This document shows, piece by piece, positions 48,828-59,841 of a stretch of 64,000 nucleotides of DNA (position 1 is the stretch's first letter; each line of letters opens with the position of its first letter). The position numbers and the translations under genes are program-made. Under the pieces are notes generated by a model. That model saw only the letters and a program-made list of their open reading frames with translations, did not search any database and had not been told where the DNA came from. Source of the DNA: Opisthocomus hoazin. Taxonomy: Eukaryota; Chordata; Aves; Opisthocomiformes; Opisthocomidae. The stretch is taken from NCBI RefSeq assembly GCF_030867145.1, contig NC_134429.1, positions 20,321,115 to 20,385,114 on the forward strand, in the 5' to 3' direction.

Positions 48828-49010
48828 AGCCAGATGGTCTTTTGGGAGTTGGATTCTTTCCCTTTAAATCATTCAGGCTCAAGCACCGTCACTAATGTCG
48901 TGAGTAGTTGCAAGGCACACTTCTATTGTCCCAACAAGAAATGTTATCAATGGGGGAAAAGTATGGGAAACGCGGAGAAATTCAAACCCACGCAGCCTGG
49001 TGCTAATAAC
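48828..49010 (+). promoter_or_regulatory. Repeated Notch/proneural module, copy E3
   Basis: E-box CAGATGG (48831-48837), CACCGTCACTAATG (CTAATG 48892-48897), GGCACACTTCT (from 48914), and TATGGGAAAC (core TGGGAA 48964-48969), followed by AAACCCACGCAG. The RBPJ core has A in place of the first G found in other copies, which may weaken it. It lies 2.2 kb upstream of gene B, antisense to it. Confidence 0.78.
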
Positions 49011-49334
49011 CCCTTTGTGGAGCCTGCGCTCCTGTCGAGGCACCATGATCTCACATGGTTTTTTTCACCACGTAAGGCTGAAAAGTGCAGGTTTGGCCGT
49101 GCAGGCAGGGGCTTCTCGGATCTCTTCACGGGGCGGTGTGGGGCGAGGGGGCAGAGGGTGGGCAGCGGGCACACCGAGCTCAGCGGCGGCACTGGCTGAC
49201 CCGGGGGCTGCTGCTTTGCATCCCCCTGCCCCGGTTTGCTCTGCTGGGAAACGGGAGCGGTGCTGAGCCGGGGTCTGTCGGGGGGTTAGGGAGGGGGCTG
49301 AAGCAGCCCTGTGCTTTTCTGGCATCAGTTAGCG

Positions 49335-49768
49335 CTACAAGGATGGTGAGGGGACTGGAACATCTCTCCTACGAGGAGAGGCTGAGGGAGCTGGGCTTGT
49401 TCAGCCTGAAGAAGAGAAGGCTGAGAGGGGACCTAATAAATGCTTACAAATATCTGCAGGGTGGGTGTCAGGAGGATGGGGCCAAGCTCTTTTCAGTGGT
49501 GCCCAGCGACAGGACAAGGGGCAACGGGCACAAACTGAAGCAGAGGAAGTTCCATCTGAACATGAGGAAGAACTTCTTCCCTCTGAGGGTGACGGAGCCC
49601 TGGAACAGGTGCCCAGGGAGGCTGTGGAGTCTCCTTCTCTGGAGATATTCCAGCCCCGCCTGGACAAGGTCCCGTGCAGCCTGCTGTAGGTGACCCTGCT
49701 TTGGCAGGGGGGTTGGACTAGATGACCCACAGAGGTCCCTTCCAACCCCTACCATTCTGTGATTCTGG
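49335..49768 (+). mobile_element. CR1 LINE, 5'-truncated 3' tail
   Basis: It begins at ctacaaggatggtgagggga and runs through the full 3' tail (ctgggcttgttcagcctg, gacaaggggcaacgggcac, ttccaacccctaccattctg) to the terminal attctgtgattctg. It is in + orientation and relatively well preserved. Peptides read across it are not host genes. Confidence 0.95.
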
Positions 49769-51099
49769 GTACTGCTGAATCCCCAGGAGAGCAAAGTGGA
49801 GGAGCAGCAGCCCTGGGGATGGTGCTCCTCTGCAGTGGAAGTGCTACTGGTGGCCTCTTCTCGCCGTCTCGCTGGGGAGTTTCTGTCCTCCCCATCCACT
49901 GAGAGCCTGGCAGAGATGCTTCTTCCCCGGGACACCCCTTTGTCATCTCGGCTGCCAGGGCCTTGCGGGGTCTGTCCTGCGTGCAGTCTGCTCTCAAGCA
50001 GGCTTGGCTCTCCTTCGGGCCAGCCCACAGCTAGCCTTGCTGGTGAGGCTTGCTGATGTGGGGAGAAGGGAAGGCTTTTTAGCACCAAGCTAGCTCTGAT
50101 CTCGCTTTCACAGGGGATGCGCTAGCGCAGCGTCACTGAGGAAGACGGTGGCAATGAGAACACCGACCAGGGTCCCAAGGAGACCTGTCCTGACACGTCC
50201 ACATGGCAACTGAATGCTTGATAAAACTACTGGGTCTGTATGTTGTGCCACACTGCTGCCTTACTATTGCCAGGTGGACGTGTCCTAATGTTTAAGATTC
50301 TTGGATTTTAGTGCTGCAGATCCCTGCAGTGTTACCACATCCCTTCATCATCCTCATACTCTTATGACCGGGATCTTGGATAAGGTCTGAAAAGACAGGG
50401 TGCTGCCAGTTTGAGGTGAACCCCACAGATCCTTGGACAGTTTTCAATCTAGGAGCCACGGCTTGTTTTGGTGTCACAGACGAAGATCCCTTCTCCCAGC
50501 CCCCTCGGCGCACCTAACCCTGCCTACCACGTTCTGCTCAGGGTGTTTCAGTGATGTTGCATTCTACAGAGTAAATAGTTTAAAAAATGGTTTGGCTTGG
50601 GAGGTGGTATATAAAGAAATTATCCTGCAGAACTTGCTATTCAGGACTGGCTTCTCCTGCCCTCACAAGCCGAGCATAATTCTGCTGTCTGAACCAACAG
50701 AGCAGAAGCGTAGTGAAATCTGCCGCTTTCAGGGGAAAAGGTTTTGTTGTTATTAGACCTATTGTATAAAATATTCCATTAAATGTCATTAGCATGGCAT
50801 TATCTTGCCTCCTTTAGACATTAGAACCCTGGCAAAAAGGGGTCTCTTATTACTGTAAAGTACATTCTTCACGGATTTAACCTTTTTTAATTAATTTTTC
50901 TTTAGATCCAGAATGCTTAATATACTGCCGCTCCCAGGTGTGTAAGTGAAGGAAAGCGGACTTTGATCATTAAGAAACATATGAGACAATTTGATCTGCA
51001 TTTTCAGGGTTGTTAGAGGCAGAAGCAATTTCTGTAGCTGCTTGTGAGGGTGACCCTGAAATAGTCGTGCACCGAGGACATAGTCTTTCTACAGTGAGT

Positions 51100-51345
51100 A
51101 TTACACGTAATTAAAAATTAAGGAGAATTTATTATTTTTCTGCCCAGCTGAAATTCCCACAAGGCACCTCTCGGCATATTCAAGAGTGCACAAGAGGGAT
51201 TTATTATTTCCTGGTATATTGACTCTGAAAGGTCTGGGGATTACAGCTGCTTTGCACATGAATAGCTGGAGTGTGTTGTACAAAAGGCATGGGCTGTGGG
51301 ATAATGGGCTTGGATGTGGGAAAGCGCTGACCCTGGGGGAGAGCA
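51100..51345 (-). promoter_or_regulatory. Ghost HES5-type promoter without a coding body
   Basis: On the - strand: CTCTTGT (51190-51196; CTATTGT with one change), 14 bases, a degenerate CCAAT position, 7 bases, then GTGGGAATT (RBPJ core 51154-51160). The CTATTGT-to-RBPJ gap is 29 bases against 30, 31 and 30 in genes A, B and C. Upstream, the run gagggatttattat...gactctgaa...tctgggg aligns with gene A's gaggcatctattac...gactgtgaa...cctgggg. The distal element GATGTGGGAAAGCGCTGACC (51314-51333) matches the distal elements of A (acgtgggaaagcg) and B (aacgctgacc). The TATA box is not recognisable, and I found no bHLH, Orange or WRPW sequence in the kilobase to the left. It is best read as the remains of a fourth cluster gene, or a promoter reused as an enhancer. 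Confidence 0.7.
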
Positions 51346-53879
51346 GGCTGGTGCCTGATGGCAGGAATCAATTATGTCTCAAAGGAACACATTGCCCCGG
51401 GAGCAGGCTTTGCGGGAGCCACCACGTTATGTGTTTACCACCCTCCTCCTTCAGAAACCCACACGGAACAGCCACAGAACGTATCCTAACTTTCTGCTTT
51501 TGCCGGGGGACTCGGCTGCACCTTGCTCTGCAGCTGCGCCAGTCAGTGCTAGGTTAGCTCTGATCTCGGTGACGTGACTGCTCCGCACCTCGGCCACAGG
51601 GCAGGGACCCCGTTTGGCTCCCACGCGCTGCCGGAGGGGTCTGAGGTTGGCTCTGAAGCACCCCAGACACTGCTGAGTTCAGTGGGAGCACACGCTGCCC
51701 GGAGCCCCCTGCAACACGCAGACCCCCGTCCCCTGCTCGGCTCTGGGCAAGGCAGGAGGACAGCCTGTCGCTGACAGGAGGGCAGGGAGCGAACACAGAA
51801 GAGTTCAGGCACTTCCTTCCTTGTTTTGGGGTTTTTTGGGAAGACAGTGGTATTCTGTTCTTACAACGGGCTCAGCATCTCCGAGGATCTGGCATCACTG
51901 CCAGCTTTTCAAATGTCAAAATTTGGGCTTCAAGAAATGGGCTGAAATTCATAGGGATTTAACAAAAACATTTTGATGTTTCTAATAAAAATAGAAGTAT
52001 TTTGATGGATTTTTTTATTTATTACTGAGCATTTGGACTTTGTTTGGATTGATATAATTAATTGTTTCTCTTTATAGAATCATGAGGCTTGGACGTGAAG
52101 TCTTACTGAAGGCCAGCAGTATTATGCGTCTCGTGATAAGAATCACAAGGCTTACCAAAGAGTGCTGCCAAGCATTTTGGCAGGGAGAAGGTGTCCTGCA
52201 GAGCGAATATTTCAGAGGAGCAGGTTGAGAATTGGGCGTGTGGTTCCTGAGGTCTGGCCCCGACAACCGCTTGCTGTCATTGACAAGATGGAGATGGTGT
52301 GTTCGTGCCAGATAGGAGGGCAGTCACCTCTCCCCTTTTATAAGAGCAGCAATTAATCCTATCTGCATGTGTCAGACATTTAATCACTCAACTCCTAGCT
52401 AGGGCAGCGGTGGAGGGGGGAGATAAGTCACAGACTTCCCTGGTGTCCCCTGAGCCTCATTTGATTGTTCCCTACCTTGGGACAAGTTTGTAACCTGCAG
52501 CTGATTCTCTTTTACACCCCAGCAGATTTATTTATGCCCCTTCCCTTGGGCTCAGCCTGAGCTTTGAGATGTAAGCGCCCGCGGGATCCACGCTCTCCTG
52601 CTTGGCGGCCGTCTGTCACCGTGCTGCGGGGCACAGTGGACCTGTGTCTGGAGAAACTGTCCTGGGGCTCGGAGTCAGGTCCTGCCCTGCCAGGCATGTG
52701 GGGTTTGGAGGACTGAGGAACATCTCTGCTGTGTTCAGCTGGCAGTAGAAGGAAGAGATCATGTCTGAGAAAAGCAAGCACCTGCCTTGCAGGCAAGAAT
52801 GGTTTTTCCAAAGCTAGATAACCTAGTTAAGAATAGCAAAGGGGCACATGCAAGAACTGACAGACCTTGGTCCATTCAAGGCAGAGTTGGATGCCCTCAT
52901 CACTGCACCACAGGGCAAGGCACCTTGTCAGATGCTGGGATCGGGGGAATCCAGTGCAATAAACAGAACCAGACTCTGAAGAAAACAGTCCATAGAGGGT
53001 TAAGAATAGGACCAGGACCCCCAGAACACCTCCGGTGTAGCTGGTAGCACGAAGCCCCCGGGAGCTGCCACCAGGAGACTGGGTGGACGACTCCTGCTTG
53101 CGATCAGTGACCAGCGCACAACACTGCAGCTGCGGATGGCACCGGACTGCTGCCTAAAGCAGTACGGCTCCTTTCTCCTGTCGAAGTCACTGGTTTTATT
53201 CAGGCCAAGTGTCCAAGGCCTGAAATTCCCTTATAAACTGGGAAAGTTTGTGTAACTCGGGGCACACCGCATCCTCTGCTCCAAGGAGCTCCAAGCCCGG
53301 AATAACCGTAACCGCTGGGACGCCGCTGATCAGAATTAGATGCTGCTGACAGATGGATCTGCACAAGGACTAAGGACAGCTGCAGCTTAAGGCTGAGATT
53401 TTGGTAGGTCTTTAGGAGTGTGAAAAAACAAATGCAAACTTAGTTTACTTTCTAGAGAGATCTAGTTGGTTTCTGTCCAATAGATCATGGAGTATTTCCT
53501 GATCCAGGGTTTGAGTGCATCTTCCTTTTCAGCCATTTCCTGGGCTTGAACAAATTGTCCTAAATAACATTTTCAAAAACCACTACTGAACTTTAGTCCA
53601 AAGGAGAACTTTTGCATCTGCTGATCTCGGTGGTGCATGACTGCAAGTGTGGTCCAGGCCAGTAATCCAAATTCTCCCACAAGCCAGGGAGTTGGCTCCT
53701 TTTCAGAGAAGCCAAAGCTAATTAAAACAAAAGTGGGTGCTGAGCATCTTTGCAAACCAGATGTCTCAAATAGCCCCTTGGCAATAGAAGCACTGCAACC
53801 AGTAGGCTGTGTGAAATACTGACATTTTGGTTTTCTCCTGTCGGCCTTATTTTTCTTTCTTTGTAAAACATTGCTAATA

Positions 53880-53962
53880 ATACGTCCTTATCTCACAGAG
53901 GAGGTTGCCGAGAATTCATTAGCTGGTATTTGTAAAGCACTTTGAAAATGCAAAGCCAGTGC
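53880..53962 (+). repeat. MIR-like ancient SINE relic
   Basis: The run 'ccttatctcacagaggaggttg...gtatttgtaaagcactttgaaaatgc' resembles the MIR-family segment 'acctcatagggttgttgtgag...tgtaaagcgcttagaa'. It is heavily diverged, with no target-site duplication visible. Confidence 0.4.
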
Positions 53963-54207
53963 ATTATTCCTAGTCTCCTGGATGCTTTCCATGTTATTAA
54001 AATCAGGATTTCAGAAAGGCTTATCGGGGATCAAAACAGCATCCCAAACTTGAAAGGAAGCAAGACTGTTAAACCACCAACGGTCGCCTCCCCCTCCGGC
54101 CAGATGTTAAGCCCGAAGGAGCTGGAGTGGCACAAGGAATTGCTTTCCCAAGTTCCCCCAGCTGGGCTGACAGGCCCTGATCAATGGTTTTCTCTGCAGT
54201 GAGTGCT

Positions 54208-54390
54208 ATGCAGATGGTCTACCCAGAGCAAGGGTTTTGTGCCGTACAAAGGGAAGTCAAACACCGTCTCTAATGCAGCTTGTAGCATGGCACACTTCCT
54301 TTATCCCCCGCCTGAATGCGGTGAATAGGGGAGCGGTGTGGGAAACTGGAAGGGACTCCAAACTCACACAGTCTGCGGGTCTGTGAGACA
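54208..54390 (+). promoter_or_regulatory. Repeated Notch/proneural module, copy E4
   Basis: E-box CAGATGG (54211-54217), CACCGTCTCTAATG (CTAATG 54270-54275), GGCACACTTCCTTTAT (from 54289), and GGTGTGGGAAACTGG with RBPJ core GTGGGAA (54338-54344), then a trailing CTCACACAGTCTG. Orientation and position (3 kb right of the ghost promoter) are what a module belonging to the lost - strand gene would show; it could also serve gene C. Confidence 0.82.
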
Positions 54391-55894
54391 CTCCTGTCCT
54401 CAAACCACATCTGCCTGTGACAGACAGAGGGGGGAAAGAGTGACAGAATGAAAAATCAGATTATAAAAACTTCATGAAGGGAAAATAAACCCCGAGTAAA
54501 AGGAAAAAGTGAAGGACGCTATGCAGACCAACAGAACTCGTTCCGGGTGCAAGCAGGGGACTGCCAGGCAGCAGGGCGAGGAAGGGCCGGGAGGAAAAGA
54601 TAGGGGAAGGAGCTGCAGGAGCAGAATCTTGCTCACCCAGCAGCGAGGCTGAGGAGGAATGTCCCACTGAAGGTGGCAGAGGTGGTTTTGGCCCACACTG
54701 AGACCTCTGAGCTGCGGACTCTGTTAGCCTCTGTAATTCCCCAGATTTGTTTAACGTGTCCTGGGAAACACAGACCCTTGATATTAGTCAGGCTGCTTGT
54801 AAGCTTATGCACACTGTTGCAAACAGATACAGAAGCTCCTCCAAGCCTTAATTACCCTGGCATGTTAATCTGAATTGCTGTTTGCTGTGATTTAAACACA
54901 GGGTTTATACACAGGACCGGTTTCCCCCTGCCAGCTTGGAGATCCTCTGCCGTAGGTGAGGCACTGCCCAGCAGGAGAACGTGGTTTTTGGCCCGGGCTC
55001 TCCGTGGAGCCACTGGCAGGTACCGAGAGACCCTGGTCCCGGTGCTGCTCGGCAGTCGGGGTGCCCAGACCCCAGGCTGCTCAGTCCCTCTGTCTCGCTA
55101 TTCTTGTTATCGAAGGCCGGCCTGCCCGAGTGCGACGGCACCCACCGCAGCCCGTCACCCGCACCGGTACCGCAGGGCGCCGATTCCCGAGCTCCACGCG
55201 TCGGTTTGTGCGCTCACCTTGAGCGGGGGTGGAAGTACGGAGCCCTGAACCACAGCCGGGCAGCCACCACCGCGGATCTGCAACGGGATTTTTGTGTCTC
55301 CTTGCTGCACAGTGCGGAGGGACACAGATGGCTCCTGTGGACCACGAGGATATCGTGAGACTTTCCTACAACCCCTACTGAGCTGTAGGAGCTGGGCTTG
55401 GCTTTTGAGACAATTAGATCAGGTTTTCTACCAGTAATATTATGGGGAAGCTTTTCATTAATACTTCTAAACTATTTTGTGTTGCTTGGATGAAAGGAAT
55501 GGGAAACAACAGACCAGAGTCCCGCATTTGGCAGGTGAAAACTCAGGCTCAGATTTTGCTGATTACAGTTTTGACAAATTCTGCCATAGGTGTAGAGGTA
55601 ATTTGTATCTATACCAGTTTATGGGAGATGAGGAAATAGCTCTGGAGGTAGAGTCCAGCAGCCTGCTCCACTCTTCATGGAGTCCAAAGTTTCTGTCGGC
55701 TTCAGTGAGGATCCAAGTAGGGCCCTTAGGCTTGGACTCATTTTATTTCTCACCTCCGGATGATCTGCAGGGCTTGGCACGACTCGAGTCTCCTACCTTT
55801 TGCTGTCTTTCCCGTTCTCTATTCAGAAGCATCGCTCCATCCCTGCTCCCAAGCGTTTTAGCGTTCTAACTGACTGACTAACATAAGGCTGTGG

Positions 55895-56050
55895 AAGTCT
55901 GTGTACCTCCGAGTTTCCCACACCATTTCTTAACTATATTCATTCCTGCCACAAAGGAAGTGTGCCTGCCTACAAACCACATTAGCAACGGTGCTTGCCT
56001 CTGCATTGTGTTCAGTGGGAAACCCCGCTCCCAAAAGGCCATCTGGGCAG
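55895..56050 (-). promoter_or_regulatory. Repeated Notch/proneural module, copy E5 (inverted)
   Basis: On the - strand: E-box CAGATGG (56039-56045), CACCGTTGCTAATG (CTAATG 55980-55985), GGCACACTTCCTTTGTGG (from 55966 leftward), and GGTGTGGGAAACTCGG with RBPJ core GTGGGAA (55915-55921). It carries an extra GTGGGAA on the + strand (56015-56021) between the E-box and the CTAATG block. It lies 4 kb upstream of gene C, antisense to it. Confidence 0.82.
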
Positions 56051-56599
56051 CACAGGTCGGGAGAGACGCGATGGGAGCAGCGAGCATCTCTCAAGACTTG
56101 GGAAAGCAGCAGCATCGTTAAGTCTCCCTAAAGAGCTAACATCTGGCTGAACTTCTGGGGCAAGGCTACTGCTAGTGCTTGATTTCAAACATGTTCCTCA
56201 GATCCCGTACCTTGGGGTCCTAGTAAGTTCTCTGTGCACTGCGGTGTATGTTTGGAAGCATAGTGGAAGAATTCATTATCCTTAGTGTAAAGTCCACTGA
56301 CTGCTGACTTTTCAATAGGGAGGAATTTTTGTTATCACTTTTCTTGAGGATTTCCAAGGAAAGCAGAAGCAGAGCATCTATTCTGGGTAACTGAACATCT
56401 GAGTAACTCTTCCAGGACAGTCAGTAACTGGCTATTTTTTCCCCTCACAGATTGTGAAACCAAAGAGAAAATAAACAGCTATTTTAAATATATGTTTTAA
56501 TTTCTGATGCTTTAAAATTTATGTGTCACAGAGTGAGGAAGTAGGAACCTCAGTGGATTTACCATCTGGGGGAGATTTGCTACATTCACCATTTGTATA

Positions 56600-56725
56600 T
56601 TTGTTAACCCTCACAATAAGACATTGAGTATTGTGATTTTTATTACCACGCACATTTGAAATGCGTGCAGCCTCCAGCCTCTATAGTTAAGTGAATTTCT
56701 CAAGGCCACAGAAGGTTATTTACCA
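56600..56725 (-). repeat. MIR- or L2-like ancient repeat relic
   Basis: The order 'aaccctcacaataagacattg...attgtgatttttattacc...gttaagtgaatttctcaaggccacag' follows the reverse complement of the MIR/L2 tail (aaccctgtgaggtaggta, attattatccccatttta, gttaagtgacttgcccaaggtcacac). Very old and diverged. Confidence 0.45.
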
Positions 56726-56729
56726 TTTG

Positions 56730-59695
56730 GGCTGCTCCGTAGCAGGCTGTGGGTTAGTTTGGACCCCAATGGAGATGACATTTTGAGCACTGACCCCTTG
56801 GTTGTGCCAAGCGCACAACTCCTGCCACAGTGCCACCGGGCAAAGTCTTGGCACGACTGCCTCCTGCTCCCCTCCTGTTCTGGAGGCCCCACCAGGAAAG
56901 CTGACAGTGCCTTTGCTGGACGGTGGGCTTTTTGTAAGGGACCTGAGCTCGCGTAGCTCCGAAACCAGCGTGGGGGTGCTGACCTGAGGGTGCAGGCACC
57001 AAGGGGCTGCTCACATCCCCACGGCGTGGGTCACGGGGCAGCGTGTGCCTTCGCCTGCCCTCAGGCTCACGCTGCCCTGAGCTGGTGGCAGGGCCAAAGG
57101 CAAGAAGTCGGGAGCCTTGGGTGACAGCGACAACGCCTCACCGCGTAACTACCGAGCAGCAGGAGAAAAAAGGGTCCATCACATCCCAAGTGCATGCAGT
57201 AAACTGACACGGAGCAGGGCTTGATGCCTGGGATCCTGGAGAAAATCGAGTAGGCTTTTTTATCCCATCTAACTCGTTCCTTCAAGAAGGTACAGGGAAG
57301 TTACTTTCTTGGAGCAAGAAAGGAGGTAGAGGTTTTCATTCCCTTTTAAGTTGAGCTAAACGCTGTAATAGTGAACTAAGTACAATTTCTACCAGGACAA
57401 AGCAGAGTGAGGTGGTTCAGCCGTGACGGTTCCTGTGGAGTCACCCTCGTAGTCCCCTGGGTACTGAGTGGAGAAAGAAGAGGTGCATGTGTGAAACCCT
57501 GCTGCAGAGATCCCAGGAGGAATCCGCAGCGGCAGACGTGGGTGGCAATGCATTCGGCCTGGGCCGGGGGGCTGCAGCCAGCTGCCCCAGCGCGGGCAGC
57601 GACAGCCGCCCGGGGCTCTTGCTGCTCTCCCTCACCTCTGCAGAAGCTCTGGGCAAACCCCAGAAACAGCCAGAGCCCACCAATGTGGCAGAAGAAAGCC
57701 AAAGGCAGACCAAGTCACACACCTGCTCTACTGCAGTTTTGTCATGGAAAGTTAATTTGTACCCCCCAGAATAAAAGTTCCATGAGGCAGGAATGCCGGA
57801 ATGCACAGATTCCTGAGAAGCAGGCTGAGTTTCTCCTCTGTACCGGAGGAAGGCATCTGGCACTTTGTTGGGCTAAAACTGGAGTGCCTGCTCCTGCACC
57901 TTGTTCTCGAAGGGGAAATTGTTGCTGTTCTTATAGCTGCTTATTAGTCAGCTAATCTGGAAAAGAGAAACTGTCTCTAGCAAAACTGCTGGTGGACCCT
58001 GCCGATCACGGGACGGGCACATTTCTTCTTCATGCACTTGATTAACGAGCTCAAGAAATGAGTTACTACTTAGGAGTTTCTGTTTCAGAGAATCTCCCCA
58101 AGAGGGATGCACAGAGCCAAAGATTGGTTTCAGAGGTGGCATTACATGGGCTCAGAGATAATCCACAAGCTTTGAGGAGAACGTGTGAAATGGTGTCACA
58201 AAAGCTTTCCCACAACTTGACATAAAAGACTCTGAGCTCAACAGCTGCTGCTCTGCAGGACAAGAAGGGAGCCTATTCAAGAGCAGCACAATAGGGATGG
58301 CAAGGCGGCTCCTGGAAGAGGTCATTTAAGCCTTACCTGGTCTCACGAATGAGGAGCTGCAGAGAGAGAGAGAAAAGTGTCTGTGTGTATGTCTATGCAC
58401 ATTAAAAGACACGTGTATATATTAATATATACCTGAACACACATACACGTACATTAAACACAGTGTTTACTTACTATAGTAAAACATCGCCAAACATAAG
58501 CCCTAACATTTCTTGACAGTAATTTACCTGATTATTATTATTTTTGTATTGGATCTTACAGAGGGACACACTGATGCTCCCAGAGAAGTGTGTCAAACTG
58601 GTTAGGTCACAGCACGTTTGGAGTAGATCTGGGAGCAGAGCGCGTGGTTCCAGGCGTGCGGGTGATGCTGCGGCCTCCTGCTTCGCCCCGCTCGGGGTGT
58701 GACAGGGCAACGCGGCCGGCAGCCGTGCTCCAGCCCGGGGTGCCTGGGCAGGGGATGCCCAAAGCCCCTCGGCTCCATTCCCTCCCTTCTTCGGCTGTTC
58801 GAGTGAGGTTAGAGCTCAGAAGAGCAGGCAGTGCGTGCGGGGCAGAGGGTGGGATAAATGCAAGCAGATGTGGTTCAGGTTTTCCGACGGGAATCTCTGG
58901 CTGTGTGTTTGTAGGAGGCAAAGAGCGGGAGCGGTCGCTCTTCCAGCTGCGGGCACCTGCGGAGCAAAGTCTGTGCATCTCAGTACAGAAACTGGCCCAG
59001 GGGAGAAGGAGGAATCAACAATGTGATTTCTAATAATCTTATGGGCTATGTGAATTTCTTCTGCACTCCGTTTTCCTTTGTGCACAGATTAAACGAAAAT
59101 AATTAGAGTAAAACGCATTTTGGGGAGGCAGTGAGAAAGCAGCACGTGAGACTGAACGGATCGCAAAACGCCCCGAGGTGCCGCTCCTCGAGGGTTGATC
59201 TTGCAGGTATTTGAAAACAGAAACATCAAGTGCTTATGACGTGGCTTGAGAGCGTGCTAAAGAGGTGCAGAGGTACCAAGGGCAGAGAACAAAGATGAAA
59301 ACAGAAAACATTTTCAATAACTGCGTGTACTTACAATTAAACGTATTGGTTTGCAATAAACCAAACTGGAAAAGCTGTTCTCTGTTTGACAGGGGCCAAA
59401 CTGGTGCCGCAGCCAGCTCTGGCTCACTGAGGAAACAAGGTGAGCGTGTTTAAAGCTCTGCTCTTCATCTCAGCAAACCAGAAGATGCTCCTGGGTGCAT
59501 CTGTGCGTGCTGAAGCGCGTGCCTCGGCGCGTCCCCAGGAGGACGGCCGGCAGCCCCATGCCGCAGCCCGCCCGCAGCAGCGCGTTCCCCGCCGTCGGCA
59601 GCAGACCCCCTCCTTCCCCCACGCCTGCCAGCCCACCTCGGCTGCCCCTGGAATGCCACTGATCCGCGGCGTTAGTCAGCAGCCCGTGCCCACCG
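56730..59695. other. Gene-free upstream region of gene C
   Basis: No supported exon and no repeat family I can name. A short CA/TA-type alternating stretch with (GA)n lies near 58355-58450. Open frames here lack splice or family support. Confidence 0.5.
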
Positions 59696-59841
59696 AAGGC
59701 CAGCTCGTTCCCAGCTTCCGACGCCGCAGTTCTGATCCCAGGCTTTCACGTAGCGCTCACTCCCCACCTGCTCATCTGGGAGAAGGTCATTATCCCCCCG
59801 CTATTCACCGGCAGCGGAGCGTGCGAGAAGAGATGCTGCTC

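Noticed and set aside
49085-50088. Open frames of about 200 codons on both strands
   Set aside because: They are read-through of a CR1 3' tail and its flanks.
50200-51090. Coding remains of a fourth HES gene left of the ghost promoter
   Set aside because: I searched the - strand for the conserved exon-2 core and for a WRPW end and found nothing I could align; only the promoter is called.
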